A program made the translations under genes and the position numbers. A DNA stretch of 64,000 nt, taken from positions 62,001 to 126,000 of the forward strand of contig VSDK01012980.1 of assembly GCA_009767595.1 (NCBI GenBank), given 5' to 3'. Shown piece after piece: positions 43,242-54,050 of this stretch (positions within the stretch are counted from its first letter, which is position 1; each line of letters begins with the position of its first letter). The stretch is from Symbiodinium kawagutii. Its lineage: Eukaryota; Sar; Dinophyceae; Suessiales; Symbiodiniaceae. Below the pieces are notes generated by a model. It did not search any database. It saw only the letters and a list, made by a program, of their open reading frames with translations, and was not told where the DNA came from.

Positions 43242-46209
43242 AGTGCCTCACAGAAAGACAGGCCAGAGGGAAAGGCTTACAACGTGTCATACAGGACATG
43301 AGTTGAAGTAAAAAATGGATTGTATAAGGAGTACAATCGGACTGCAGTATACTTCAGTTTTGGAAGGCTTCAGTTGGACCGGAAAAAGGTTTTTGCCATA
43401 AAGACGATATGGCAAAAATAAACGAGAACGCCCAGAATGCGTCGTGTGTCAAAACGACCGAAAACTACAGTACCAAAGCTTTCTGTTGATTCGAACCAAT
43501 ACTCCATGCCAAGCAAAACGAAGCCTTCGAGCTGCGTGTGACAACAACCGTGCTTTACGTTTTTCAAGATCATAAGCAAAAGTCTTGAGTTTTCATGAAC
43601 TATCGGGAAGGATGCGCCGACTTGCCCTTGTGGACGTACTGAGCGCAAGAAGCGAACTTCAAACAGTTTAGACGTTGTTCATTCTGCGTTGAATGCATTT
43701 CTCATGCATGAAAAGATGATGAAAGATGGCTTTTGCTTTGGCGTTTAAACTAATTAAGATGACTGAGACGACAATATTGAAAGTCGGCAATTGATTTGCT
43801 GTAAATCGTTTTTGTTCGTGCCTCACGAGTCATTTACAATCATTATCAAACAGGGTTGCTCGGAGTCCATGCTTGGCATGATGATTCAATCTCCTTCTCG
43901 ATTCCCGTGAGATTGCTCAACACGTGCTGATTTGTGTGATGAAAAAGGAAGGTAATGCGAAGTCAACCTTTGCGCAAGGAATTATAAGAGGTGCCTTTCT
44001 GGTGAGGAACCAGACTTTTAAGAATTCAGCAGGGTTCAAAACGCCCCTTTGCGTAGTGCAGCTGTTCTTTTGAGTTTTCCTTTCTCTTGATCATGTTAGT
44101 GATGTCAGGTTCTTTTGTTATGGAGGTTCTTCACGTGATGCCAATCACACGTACCTGTAGAGTAACGTTCCTTTGACATCATATTTCCATGCCAAAATCT
44201 GTAGTCCACCTATACTTCCCTGTTTCTCCTGTTTGGCCCATATTTTTCAGCCCCAAGCCTGCGGTAAAAAGACGTGTTTGACATGTGCAACTGCGAATAA
44301 AGCATGGTTGCTGGTTGTTCTACCAGCCTGGCTTGCTGATGCCCATGATGGGAAGCCTTGCGCACAAGGTGAGACCAGTAGGGTAGGTCTTGGCACTATC
44401 CCTCAGGCCCTTAGCTATTCTAAAGCGCTCTCAGTGGTGAATTGCCACCTGTTTGCCCTCCTGATTTCCAGTGCGAGGGCCGCTTTCATGGGAGGATCCT
44501 GTAGGCCAAAACGGGAGACTCATCAACCACAGACATTTTGAGCAATCTATTGTGAAATTAAGGGTTGCATTGTTCGGGGGAATCCGTCGGGAACCGAAAT
44601 CCCACCCGCGCGCACGCTGCACAATTCCAAAGACAGCCTTTCTCGATATCTATAATACAACCTGAAGATACCTGAAGCAGGTTTCGAATTTACAACTGGA
44701 CCATCCCCAGGAGGAAAATGGTTCTATATGGTTTTATATTGAACATCGGGATAGTCTATCTACTCCAGGATGGTCACATATTGATCAGCAAGTATTTGTG
44801 CAGATTTGAGCATGATTATACATTAGTTGTCACAGATAAAAACCGCAATGACAGCAATTCGAAGGGCTATGTGATGCTCATTGGTGTTCTGTGCCGGCAT
44901 GAAAAAATGATATAGAAATGATGATATAGAATTCTAGGACTGGTGCCACATGGAAATGACCATCATGACGTGCTTCGCTATACATCCCCATGGACGCTGT
45001 CAGATTTTTTGATTTGGGTGGGGATCGCTTCAGGAGAAAAGCAAAAGCAGCTCAGTGGACTCGTTGGACCCGACCTTCGGTTGCAAGAGGATAAGATCAG
45101 ACCCGACACAGTGTGATGATTTTAATCAATAGTTTGCCTAAGATTTTGCCTATTTTTGCCCTTTTGTTTCATGTTGTGTTTCAAGACCCATGGCGGTACG
45201 CAACCAGAATGGCTATTGCTTCGGGGGGATGGATGGATGCTACCGTTGAAACATGCTAGCACCATCAACCTCCAGATGCCAAACTGCAACCTGTTGTCCT
45301 GAGGAGCCAACGTCACGGGCGTAGAGCAGTGTCTCCCCAAGGAAAATCTTCCCAACCCGGCACAACGGATTTTTAGAAACAGCAGCATGTTGCGCTCAAA
45401 AAATATCGAAATGATTGACCCTGCCTGCCCTTGAGGGTTCGGAGACCGAACATGTGCACAGACATGTGCTTGAACCAGTTCAGCTCAGAACACATCCAAC
45501 ACTGATTAATAACATGTAAATAATGCGCAGCTCACTGGAATCATAGAATGAGAATTTTATTGCAGAGCGCGTCTCCAATGGGACCTATACGGACCCTGTC
45601 CTCCCGCAGCCAAGAATGTGCCCAAAACTCTGTCATTGTGTCGCGGAATTCAACAAGACGGATCACTTGCCAGAAAGCAACTAGGAGTTACCCCCAACAG
45701 ATACATATTGCGGTTGCATTGAACATGGAAACGCCAAAGGTGCACTGCAAAAGCATATGTGAGACCAGGGCTTTTTGGGATAGTTTGGGAAAGTTTTTTT
45801 GTTGGAAAACTCAAAATATTAGCGGTTGGATGAGACGATGACGAACGATGTTTGGACCTCGATGAACCAAGGGACGGCGACTTGTCACCTGAGAGGCCGC
45901 ACCGGAGATAGTAAGGGAAAGGGAGATTAAAAGTCCAAGAGATGGGAAGATTCCTTTTTTAGATTTGGGCACACGAATGAAAAGAATTTCTGCCTGTGAC
46001 AGGTAGGGAGGCAGCTTGGACTTCGCGTTGTTGGTTTGGGCGACATGTTTCTATTGAAATGTTGGAAAATGCTGTGAGTTTGAAACTTGTTGGAATCTCA
46101 ACTCCAAGTCAGCATGCAGTTATCAGCACTGGAATGCTGGCGCAGGATGGATCAACACGCCTCGGAGTTCTCAACGAGTCACGGCTGCATTGTGACCAAG
46201 GTATGGGCA

Positions 46210-46273
<64 letters not shown>

Positions 46274-47761
46274 TCAATCAATCAACCAACCAACCCAACC
46301 AACCAACTAATCAACCAACCAACCAACCAACCAACCAACCAACTAACCAACCAACCCAATCAACCAATCAATCAACCAACCAACCCAGCCATCCATTCAG
46401 CCAGGCAGCCAGCCAGCCATCCAGCCAGCCATCCGTCCATCCATCCATCCATCCATCCATTATCCATCATCAAACATCCATGATCCATCATCCATCCATC
46501 CATCCATCCATCATCATCATCATCATCATCATCATTATCACTATCATCATCCTTGTCGTCATCGCCCTTCATTGCTGCTGGTCACATCCCATTGCACCTT
46601 TGTCCTATCCCCCAGTTCTTTCTTTTCAATTATTTCATTGTTGCTGTATATCTTACGTATTAAGATGTTTGGGGTCATTATGGATGATTAACTGATTAAC
46701 CCTTCACGCAGCAACCATCACTTTAGGTCCATGGGTGCCTTTTGTTTGGGGCCCAGGTGCCCTCCCCACACACCGTAAGACCTGCGGCAGGCATGACAGC
46801 AATGGAGGAAACGAGGCCCCGAAAGAGGAGAATTCTCGTCGCCAGATGCAGCTCGGCAAGGCTGCTCCAGCCATGGATTCTAGCTATGCCGGATTGCAAA
46901 TCCATCACTGAAATCCACTTGCTGCACTGTACTGGTTGTGATTGCTTGGTAGATTTGGTAGGAAATGTTTGATTTTTGTATTTGATTGATATGGCTCACT
47001 TTCCGAAACAGCAAAAAGATGAATGGCATCCTGCTCACTACTCGGATCCTGGGTGCACCGTTACTGAATTCCTACAGTGGCTATAGTTCAGGGTTGAAAT
47101 TTGACCCTCGCAATCACAACTGGAATGTTGAAAGTTTGTAGGAGGAATCATTCTCTCTGAAGCTACTGGTGGATATCCACAGCCACTCTTGGAAGAATCG
47201 GGAACATAGAACAAATCTGAACAAGTGTAGATCCTGTGGTCCTTTGGTTGCTTGGTCCTTTGCCCCACTACACCGTGGAACAACACCATGGAACTACCAT
47301 TGCACGAAGGGAGGGAGTACCACTGTCCTGATTTGTCCAAACTGCGATGGTTTGTTGCCCAATTTTCTCCTGTGTTGACTCTTCTTTGCCCGAACTTTTT
47401 TGACTCTGCTTTGCTCTGTTTTGTTCTTCCCTTCTGAGCTATTCAATTCATTTGTCATGGATGTTTTCACTTTGAAACTGCATTTGATAAGCTGACAGAA
47501 GTATACAAAAGTCAGGCTTTGTCCCAGATCTATGCTCCACGCAAGCCTATTTGAAATTTGCACGTAGCAGTGGCGTGGCCACGGACGAGCACAGTATTGT
47601 TGACAAGCTTTTGACCGGAGAGGAATAAGGATGAAAAAGGCGTACAATTTTGACAAATATGAGAACGACAAATAGATGCAAAGGAGCAAGGAGAGAAGTG
47701 CAAAAGCCAATTGCCGAAGCCAATCATTGCAGTCCCTGATGCAGTACCGGTGAACCCTGAG
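43242..47761. other. Intronic interval with simple repeats
   Basis: No convincing exon. An ambiguous AG|G start at 46777 is open in two frames, one of them Glu/Asn/Lys-rich. It includes the tetranucleotide and trinucleotide arrays at 46209-46530. Confidence 0.45.
46209..46530. repeat. Compound microsatellite: ATC, AACC and CATC arrays
   Basis: (ATC)n at 46209-46270, then (AACC)n variants to about 46390, then (CATC)n and (ATC)n to about 46530. Open on both strands by periodicity only. Confidence 0.95.
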
Positions 47762-47867
47762 GTGGCTCTGGGTTTTCCACATTGGCGTCCCAGTTTTGTT
47801 GATCGCGGCCGGTTACTTCACTGCCATTGCTTCTGCATTCTATGGCATATCCAACCAGAACATCGAG
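47762..47867 (+). CDS. Cyclase membrane block 2 exon
   Basis: AG|G acceptor. Reads WLWVFHIGVPVLLIAAGYFT then AIASAFYGISNQNIE, a membrane helix. The GC donor (GAG|gcgttg) leaves phase 0, matching the next exon. Confidence 0.68.
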
Positions 47868-48050
47868 GCGTTGGGATTGAAAACTCTGCAAGCACACTGC
47901 ACCACGTCAATCAAACATTGATTCCACAACACGGTGTGCCAGCTTGACAAACTATTGGATCCTCTTGGAATATGATCACACGATACCTCAGGGCTTTATG
48001 TCCAGCTGGGAGCATTGGCAAAACATCTCGGGTCACAAACTCATGGGCAG

Positions 48051-48208
48051 GAAGTGGCGCACTGGATCTACTATGAATCGCTCTTCTACATTAGTGCTAT
48101 GATGCATTTGTCCCTTGGCGCAAAGTTGCTCAGCAGTTTAAGAAGCGGAAGAATCGCTAGGACGGCAGTGGGATTTGTCTCACTCTCCATCACCATCCCG
48201 GAGGTTCA
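48051..48208 (+). CDS. Cyclase membrane block 2 exon, two helices
   Basis: AG|G acceptor. Reads EVAHWIYYESLFYISAMMHL, then a basic turn (LRSGRIARTAVG) and FVSLSITIPEV. The GC donor (GTTCA|gctggg) gives Gln with the next exon and leads into NLLRVSVPALLCG. Confidence 0.7.
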
Positions 48209-48315
48209 GCTGGGAGGGCGAGCAGGTGGCCCACTCCAACGGAACCATGCCAAGGTGCAGAAAAGGCACTGCGGCAGCTTCTTGGATTGGGACGCCATGG
48301 GGCGCTGCCGCTAAG

Positions 48316-48432
48316 GAACCTGTTGAGAGTCTCCGTGCCAGCACTTCTTTGCGGTGCTCTCATGGTTTTGCCTGCGACTGGCACTGGAATTCTTGCAGAT
48401 TGGCCAGCTGGTGCCATTTTTCCTGTCACTGT
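48316..48432 (+). CDS. Cyclase membrane block 2 exon
   Basis: AG|G acceptor. Reads NLLRVSVPALLCGALMVLPA then TGTGILADWPAGAIFPVT. The GT donor (ACTGT|gtgacg) leaves phase 2 and continues as VFILQMKVVYDL. An overlapping frame is also open and hydrophobic, but has no AG|G start. Confidence 0.65.
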
Positions 48433-48712
48433 GTGACGTTGCTGCAATGAGGGGGTGGCCATTCAGGTTGGGTACACCTTTCTGTGACTCTTGCCAAGTT
48501 GTCAAATGGCAATTCAGTTATGTGATTGTATGGTGCTCATTGCAAATTATATAAATGGTTTTATATATACACTTTTGCAATTGCTAGTGTGTTTGGTTGC
48601 TGTCCTGCATACATAGTTTGCTTTTGCATGCTTTTGGTGCTTCCGTCTCTGCCATTTGGTTGAGCCTTTTCATGTCATTGCCGATTTTTTCCGGGGATTC
48701 AGCACTCACAAG

Positions 48713-48834
48713 GTTTATTCTCCAGATGAAGGTGGTGTACGATTTAAAGTGGTACCAGCTCAAAAGTGTGGAGGACTTGAAGGTTGTGGAGAAGGACTGC
48801 TTCCCCGATCTTGATTTGCCATATTGGTCAAAGG
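48713..48834 (+). CDS. Cyclase membrane block 2 exon, loop
   Basis: AG|G acceptor. Reads FILQMKVVYDLKWYQLKSVE then DLKVVEKDCFPDLDLPYWSK. GT donor (AAAGG|gtgcat), phase 1. This is the end of a helix followed by a polar loop. The phase does not match the 49482 exon directly, so at least one exon is missing between them. Confidence 0.58.
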
Positions 48835-49481
48835 GTGCATAGATTCTCAACGATCCCTTTGGTCAGGTGTCAAGTAGCTCATTCTTCAGCCAAGCCATGC
48901 AGTTTCTTTAGCATTTGTTTCGCTTCGGCAGCGTTAACAGCCGCAGAAGTCTAGGTAAAGACATAATGCAAGACGATATCACTCAATGTCAAGAGAAAAC
49001 CTTTGCCACTTGGCAATTGTCGGATGTAAGGTAGGAAGGTCAATGTTTAGAGGCTTTGGCTAACTTTAAGTTTTTTCGCGTAGTCACAGGTGGTGCAGAA
49101 CTAAATTCTGTGACACGGCGTGCTCAAGGAGCATAAAGAGTGCGACACCCTATTGTGCCTCACCTTCAACTGTTTGGAAAATCGAGTTCGTATTGAAAAA
49201 TGCACTCCAAGATGAACCAGCGATTTTGTCAAGAAACATTGGGCATCCTGGAAAGCATGTTGCGTGTTTTTGCTTGACATGAGCATTTGCACGGCATGCG
49301 CAAAAATATTGACAGCACCTTGCACAGTGTCGCCGCGAAGGTGATGGTTTCTTGACTTGTTTCTTCCTTCTGCGGAAGATTGTGGTATAGATGGAAGTAG
49401 TGAATGGATGTGAATGGTATTGAAATTGGTAGATCACAAGCAGTGATGGACCAACACTTCCGTCTTAGGGCAGCGACCAAG

Positions 49482-49568
49482 GAACAGCTTGCTGCCAAAA
49501 GAGGTGCTCTACAGCATGCAGACCAACAATTTGGAGCTTGCGCACCTTGCCACAGCTCGGAACAACTG
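49482..49568 (+). CDS. C2 cyclase exon, N-terminal stalk
   Basis: AG|G acceptor, GT donor (ACTG|gtagca). Reads NSLLPKEVLYSMQTNNLELA, corresponding to the 'LLPxxV' signal before class III domains and to MYPEDVVEAV ahead of C1. Confidence 0.72.
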
Positions 49569-49622
49569 GTAGCATCCTCTATGTTCCCAGAGCTTCCCAG
49601 AGGGCTGGCGAGAAAAAAAATA

Positions 49623-49655
49623 GAAGGCACGGGTCAACCCATGACCCGTGCCTTC
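49623..49655. other. Perfect 14-bp hairpin
   Basis: GAAGGCACGGGTCA and TGACCCGTGCCTTC form a perfect stem with a 5-base loop in the intron after the C2 stalk exon. Confidence 0.85.
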
Positions 49656-49849
49656 CTCATGCACGTCCCCTGCAAAACTGTACGGAGGAAGCAGTCTCTC
49701 TCTCTCTCTCTATCTCTATGCTTGCAGGTACGAACAATAGATGGATATAGATAGAGAGAGAGTGAGACAGAAAAATTACTTGACTTCGAATGATCCCCGC
49801 CGTGGCATTGCACCTGACATTTAATCTGACTATCCATGTGGCAGTTGTC

Positions 49850-50060
49850 CTCATTGCTAGCATTCTCTATGCCGTTTTCGCTGGCACTCTATCTGACATC
49901 CCCGCTGGCATTCTATTTTGCCTCTTGCATTTTCTCTAGCAGCTCTAGCATTCTATCTGACACTTCTCCTGGCATTCTATCTAGCATTTTCGCTGATTCT
50001 ATCTGGCATTTTCACTGGCAGTGTATCTGACATTGTCGCTGGCATCCTATCTGGAATTCT
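49850..50060. repeat. Minisatellite on GGCATTCTATCTGACA
   Basis: Roughly eight imperfect units of about 18-36 bp with CTGGCATTCTATCTGAC and TTTCGCTGGCA parts. A related GTTCGGGTCCGGCA motif recurs three times just downstream (50067-50180). Confidence 0.8.
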
Positions 50061-50204
50061 ATTTGCGGGTTCGGGTCCGGCACCGCGCACTGGGATCGGA
50101 CACTCGCTGTTCGGGTCCGGCATAGTCCGGCCGAGCCAATGGAATTTGCCACTTGCATCCACTTGCTGTTCGGGTCCGGCAAGGCCCACTGGCAATGCTT
50201 TCAG

Positions 50205-50339
50205 GGAGCGGAAGGAGAGAAGACTGCCTGGGCCGACTTTCTATGGGGGCGGCCTGAAGCCCCCTCTGAGCAGCTTGTTCAGTGCTTGTTTGCATTTGCT
50301 TCCAGCATGCGCAACACCTGGACATACCTGGACGGTCAG
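50205..50339 (+). CDS. Candidate C2 pre-catalytic exon
   Basis: AG|G acceptor and GC donor (CAG|gcgcgg), 45 codons. Reads GAEGEKTAWADFLWGRPEAP, then LVQCLFAFASSMRNTWTYLD. It ends in phase 0 as the next catalytic exon needs, but its start phase does not match the 49568 donor, so it is uncertain. Confidence 0.4.
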
Positions 50340-51160
50340 GCGCGGTTGTTTGGAGACTGTTTGCATCTCAAGTCCGCCTGAGCACAGACGCATTCTATTC
50401 ACTGGTTCCAACACCTACGGCCGCCAGCAAGCCCTGAAGGTGGAAAGCACAATCACAATCTGTCAAAGTCAAACTGCAAGCTTTCGAGACATATAGACTT
50501 AGGGACCTGCAGTTGCTGCACGTGCATTCTAGCACAGTTCTCCGCGTCTTTGCGGAGCTAAGAGGACTGCCACACTTCAAAGGCTGTCCGCTGTCCCTTG
50601 TTGGAGCTTGTTTTGTGAGAAGGCCTTGGTAAGTCTGCTCGCTGTTTGTGTCGGGCAATCCCCACTGGCATTTGAAGCTGGAAGAAGGCAAGGAGGAAGG
50701 GGGAGGGGGAAGGGGAGGAGGAGCAGACAATTCCAATTCCGATAAAGTCTAACAACCCTCACCTGGCAGGTGGGGAAAAAAGAAACAACGGAACAAAATC
50801 CGCACAAGCACTAAACAAGAGAACAAAGGACATAGTCAGCAGACATGCTAAAGCTCCATTACACTCTTTACACGGTTCAAGTGTTGAATGTAGCAGATTT
50901 TTGGGGAGAATGTTTCCACGAGACATGTCAATGATGTGCACTCCAAAGGGCAGAACCAGCCCACGAGTTCAGCACTGCAATGCGATGCACTTTTTTTGTT
51001 CCGGATCCACTGCTGTTGCTCCTTCAGTTGCGGCGCAGTGCAGCATAGCTTGAGCTTCAGGTATACTTATCAGGCCAGTGCCTTAGCACGGATTCCTTCC
51101 AAGGAATGACAAGTGATGCTTCAGATACCTACTGCTTCCATTTGGTGCCACGATGCCGAG

Positions 51161-51217
51161 GACATGACGATGCTCTTTGCAGACATTGTGGGCTTCACTG
51201 GGTGCATTGCCAAGAAT
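51161..51217 (+). CDS. C2 cyclase exon, FADIVGFTG motif
   Basis: AG|G acceptor, GT donor (AAGAAT|gtattg). Reads DMTMLFADIVGFTGCIAKN, the canonical class III metal-binding motif with its Asp. Confidence 0.93.
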
Positions 51218-52215
51218 GTATTGTTGGTTTTGTATCGCTCATATCCTTTGTAGAATGGCAGACCCAGACGTATCCAACAATTCATCATTTCCCCCTCCTT
51301 TTCTTAGCAAATTTCAAGCTATTTATGGCTGAACAGGTGATTTATATAATCTAGATGAATATCCGCTTTGGAGCAGACGCTTGGGATCATTTTCATTGGT
51401 GGAAGTTCTATCCTTCTTGCAAGGTACTGCACTAAGCATAAGAGCAATCCAAGCACAGCAGTGAGGCAAGTTGAGTACGTGAAGTTCATTGAAGTTCATT
51501 GAAGTTCCAAAATCTGCAAGTTGAGTTATACAAATAGTCCGAGGAGTCCTAGTTCATAGCATCAATTTCTTCATGAGTTTGGGCAGACTGGCCCTGAGGG
51601 CCCGAGCCTGGGCCCCCAGCATCCCGCCTTGTGCAGGTTGGTCACGCACCTTTTTGCCCGGTGGCAGCCTTAGCAAACTCAGCTGATGTCAAAATGTGTT
51701 TTTTTGCATCTTTTCTTTGTTGTGTGATCTTGTTTCCTCAAATCTCATTCGCTCCCCAAGACCGTTTAGGCTTTGGGTAAATCATCCTGGCCATTCCGGA
51801 TCGTTGGCGCATAGCCACATACAGCCAGCCTGTTTGGTATAAACTTACAAACATCACTCCGTGTTGATATATGTTGATATTGCTGATCATTATGTATTGA
51901 TTATTATTGTGAACGGTGCAATCTTGCAGGGTGCTTCTACGCCAGATCAAGACACCAAGCATCTGAAAACCTCCCAACTCGGTGAAGGGAATCGGCTCTA
52001 GAAGAAGCAAGCCCAATCTGCCGCACATATTTTCTTTTTTAGCTGCGTGTGGCCACCTCATTCGTTAATTTGTCATGCAAGTGTTGTTCAGTCAACAACT
52101 TGAACAAGTTGATTTCTTTCATGTGCGCAAAATTGCATCAGAAGATCATAGAATGGGTACAGAACCAATCTGAGCCAATGCATCTACACTTTCATGAATG
52201 CACTGGTGCTCCAAG
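51218..52215. other. Intron(s); missing helix exon of C2
   Basis: The family requires about 15 residues ('PxxVVxLLxxLFxx') between FTGCIAKN and FDDCC. A segment at 52042-52106 with a good pyrimidine tract reads SFVNLSCKCCSVNNLNK in compatible phase, but it lacks an AG|G acceptor and resembles the consensus poorly. It is not called. Confidence 0.4.
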
Positions 52216-52245
52216 GTTTGATGACTGCTGCAAGCTCTTGGGAGC
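52216..52245 (+). CDS. C2 cyclase microexon, FDDCCKLLGA
   Basis: Only 30 nt. AG|G acceptor, GT donor (GGAGC|gtggca). Reads FDDCCKLLG and the split Ala joins to YKVCTIGDAY, giving the uninterrupted class III order 'FDxxCxxxGxYKVxTIGDAY'. Confidence 0.88.
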
Positions 52246-52636
52246 GTGGCATTGGCGAAAGTCATGGCAGATGTTGGGATCAGTTCGTCGTGGATATGGC
52301 AATGAATGCAATGAACATCCAATGTAAGCATTGATTTCTTTTTTTATGCAGGGGATCACAAATATTGTCATCATCTACTGTAATTCTGTCTCACAGACAC
52401 GTATTTGCCCGCAAGAGCTTCACAAAACAAGAGGAAAGTAAGATACCTGCTTTCTGCTGCGCGAAAGCTAGCAGCAGACAACTCCCCTCTAAACCAAACT
52501 ATCAGCGACAGAAGGGATTTGAGTGTTTGAAAGCTATTGATGTGAATTTAGTCATGCCGCACCCTGTTGCCTTTAATGGTTCTTATGGGCTTCACTTCGG
52601 TTCTCGAAGCAATTTTCCCTTGTCAGCAGTAGCAAG

Positions 52637-52720
52637 GTACAAGGTGTGCACAATTGGAGATGCATACCTCGCAGTGAACGAGCCCAAAACACAGCATGAT
52701 GACCGGGTCGGGATGCCAAG
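52637..52720 (+). CDS. C2 cyclase exon, YKVCTIGDAYLAV motif
   Basis: AG|G acceptor, GT donor (CCAAG|gtagtt). Reads YKVCTIGDAYLAVNEP. The second metal Asp (GDAY) is present; the guanine-specifying Glu of 'VETIGD' is Cys, the reverse of the situation in C1. Confidence 0.94.
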
Positions 52721-52790
52721 GTAGTTGGATTTGTTGGTGGACACTGAAAGCCTGGAAGGGCCTGGAAGGGCCAGGGGTGTCAGAGTCAAG

Positions 52791-52887
52791 GGACATCACT
52801 GGGGACACTGGAAGTCCTTGCTCCGAGACATTGGGTGCTCTCGTGCTGCTCCACTTGGCGATGGCAATGCTGCGAATCATCGTGCAG
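52791..52887 (+). CDS. C2 cyclase exon, helix LHLAMAMLRIIVQ
   Basis: AG|G acceptor, GT donor (GTGCAG|gtcagc), phase 0. Reads DITGDTGSPCSETLGAL then VLLHLAMAMLRIIVQ, the helix between GDAY and MRIGLH. Confidence 0.85.
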
Positions 52888-53845
52888 GTCAGCTGCACAC
52901 GTGAGACAACAGCTGGTAGCTTAACGATGCTTACCGGCTGGTGGTGGCATCGTAGCTTAGACTGTGTGAAGATAGATTGCAGGGCATACATCTACACGAA
53001 ACTTGCCTCTACAACAACTTGCGGAAGTACCGCAAACAGCCTGGCCATGGCCAGGGTAGAGGGGAATTAAAAGATAACATCATAGCAACAAGCGAGGAGT
53101 GTCAATAGTCAAGCTACGGAAGCAAAATGAAAGCCACACAATGAAGGGAGCACAATCCTAGCAGCGAAAGCAATGCCATGATCGCAGCAGATAAAGATTC
53201 GCAAGAGCGCCATCACAGGTTCAAGTACAACACGAGTTTATGACAGAACACTCTTGATCCCGCGGTCTTTATGTACCTCTTCCTTTTGCCAGCTCAGCCA
53301 CAGCCAGAGAGGAGGAAAAATTGTTTGCTATCAGTTGACTGTAGCGTCAGAGAGAAGAAAACATCCTGCGAAGCTCAAGCAAAATAGTTTCCTAAAGCTA
53401 GAAAATGGTGCCAAGAAGAGAAAGATGGTTCCAAGATTCCAATGAAATAGTATTTGGTGACATTGGCCAACAAGAAGGACATTTTGAAACTTTCTTCGCA
53501 AGACCCCAGGCCCCTCTAGAGCCACCCCCGCAAACAAAAACCTGTAGGGCGTGACAAGCTCTCATTCTCCACTGGTCCACAGATTTGAGTTTTGTCTCAG
53601 TAAGTTCCTCGCCTAGTCACCTGAACGGCCAAACTCAGCTCATGCCTTCCTTTCCCATTCATAGAGATTCAGGATTTGTTCACGGCAAAAAATGCCCCAT
53701 CAATCGCTGCCACAGGTACGGGATGAGGTGGATCATCAAGGAGCAGTTTTGTTGCGGTGGTGTTTTTGTTGGACGTTTGTTTTAGGTGAAGCAGTTGGTT
53801 CTTCACTTCACGGTACTTCTCTAAGACCTACATTTGCGCTTGCAG

Positions 53846-53888
53846 ATCCAGCCTTCAGCTCTCAAAACAATCGTAAGATCCATCAAGG
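53846..53888 (+). CDS. Candidate C2 exon between helix and MRIG strand
   Basis: Reads IQPSALKTIVRSIK. Phases fit both neighbours, and the GT donor restores Gly before LNMRIG. The acceptor is GCAG|A, not AG|G, and the sequence is only loosely like the family. Confidence 0.3.
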
Positions 53889-53951
53889 GTAGCGGTTAGG
53901 GCGCTGTAGAAACAGAGGGAGGTGTCAACCGATGAAGTCCTGGGGGTTCAG

Positions 53952-54050
53952 GACTGAACATGCGAATTGGCCTTCATCATGGACAATTCGTGGCCGGAGT
54001 CATTGGAAGTAACCAGCTCCGCTTTGACATTTGGGGCGAGGATTGCTTCG
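53952..54050 (+). CDS. C2 cyclase exon, LNMRIGLHHG and WGED motifs
   Basis: AG|G acceptor. Reads LNMRIGLHHGQFVAGVIGSN then QLRFDIWGEDCF, the class III '(M)RIGLHxGxxVxGVIGxxxxxYDxWG' block. GT donor after TTCG. The Asn/Arg helix that normally follows (ANxMES) was not found downstream, so the end of C2 is either missed or degenerate. Confidence 0.92.

Larger units (their letters stand above)
1012..54050 (+). other. Gene span: P4-ATPase / guanylate cyclase fusion (multi-exon, 5' end outside window)
   Basis: Exons listed below lie in collinear order on one strand and give P4-ATPase motifs, then membrane segments, then two class III cyclase domains separated by a second membrane block. That architecture is known from ciliates (Paramecium, Tetrahymena) and apicomplexans (Plasmodium, Toxoplasma). 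The ATPase half is thought to move or sense phospholipid; the cyclase half makes cGMP from GTP at a membrane. Seen directly: the motifs, splice sites and phase-compatible joins. Inferred: that all blocks belong to one transcript. Several connecting exons were not found: start of each membrane block, the helix between 51217 and 52216, and the end of C2. The N-terminal ATPase half (actuator domain, DKTGT phosphorylation site) must lie left of base 1. Confidence 0.8.

Noticed and set aside
46087..46695. 202-codon open frame rich in His, Asn, Gln and Pro
   Set aside because: Generated by the ATC and AACC microsatellites.
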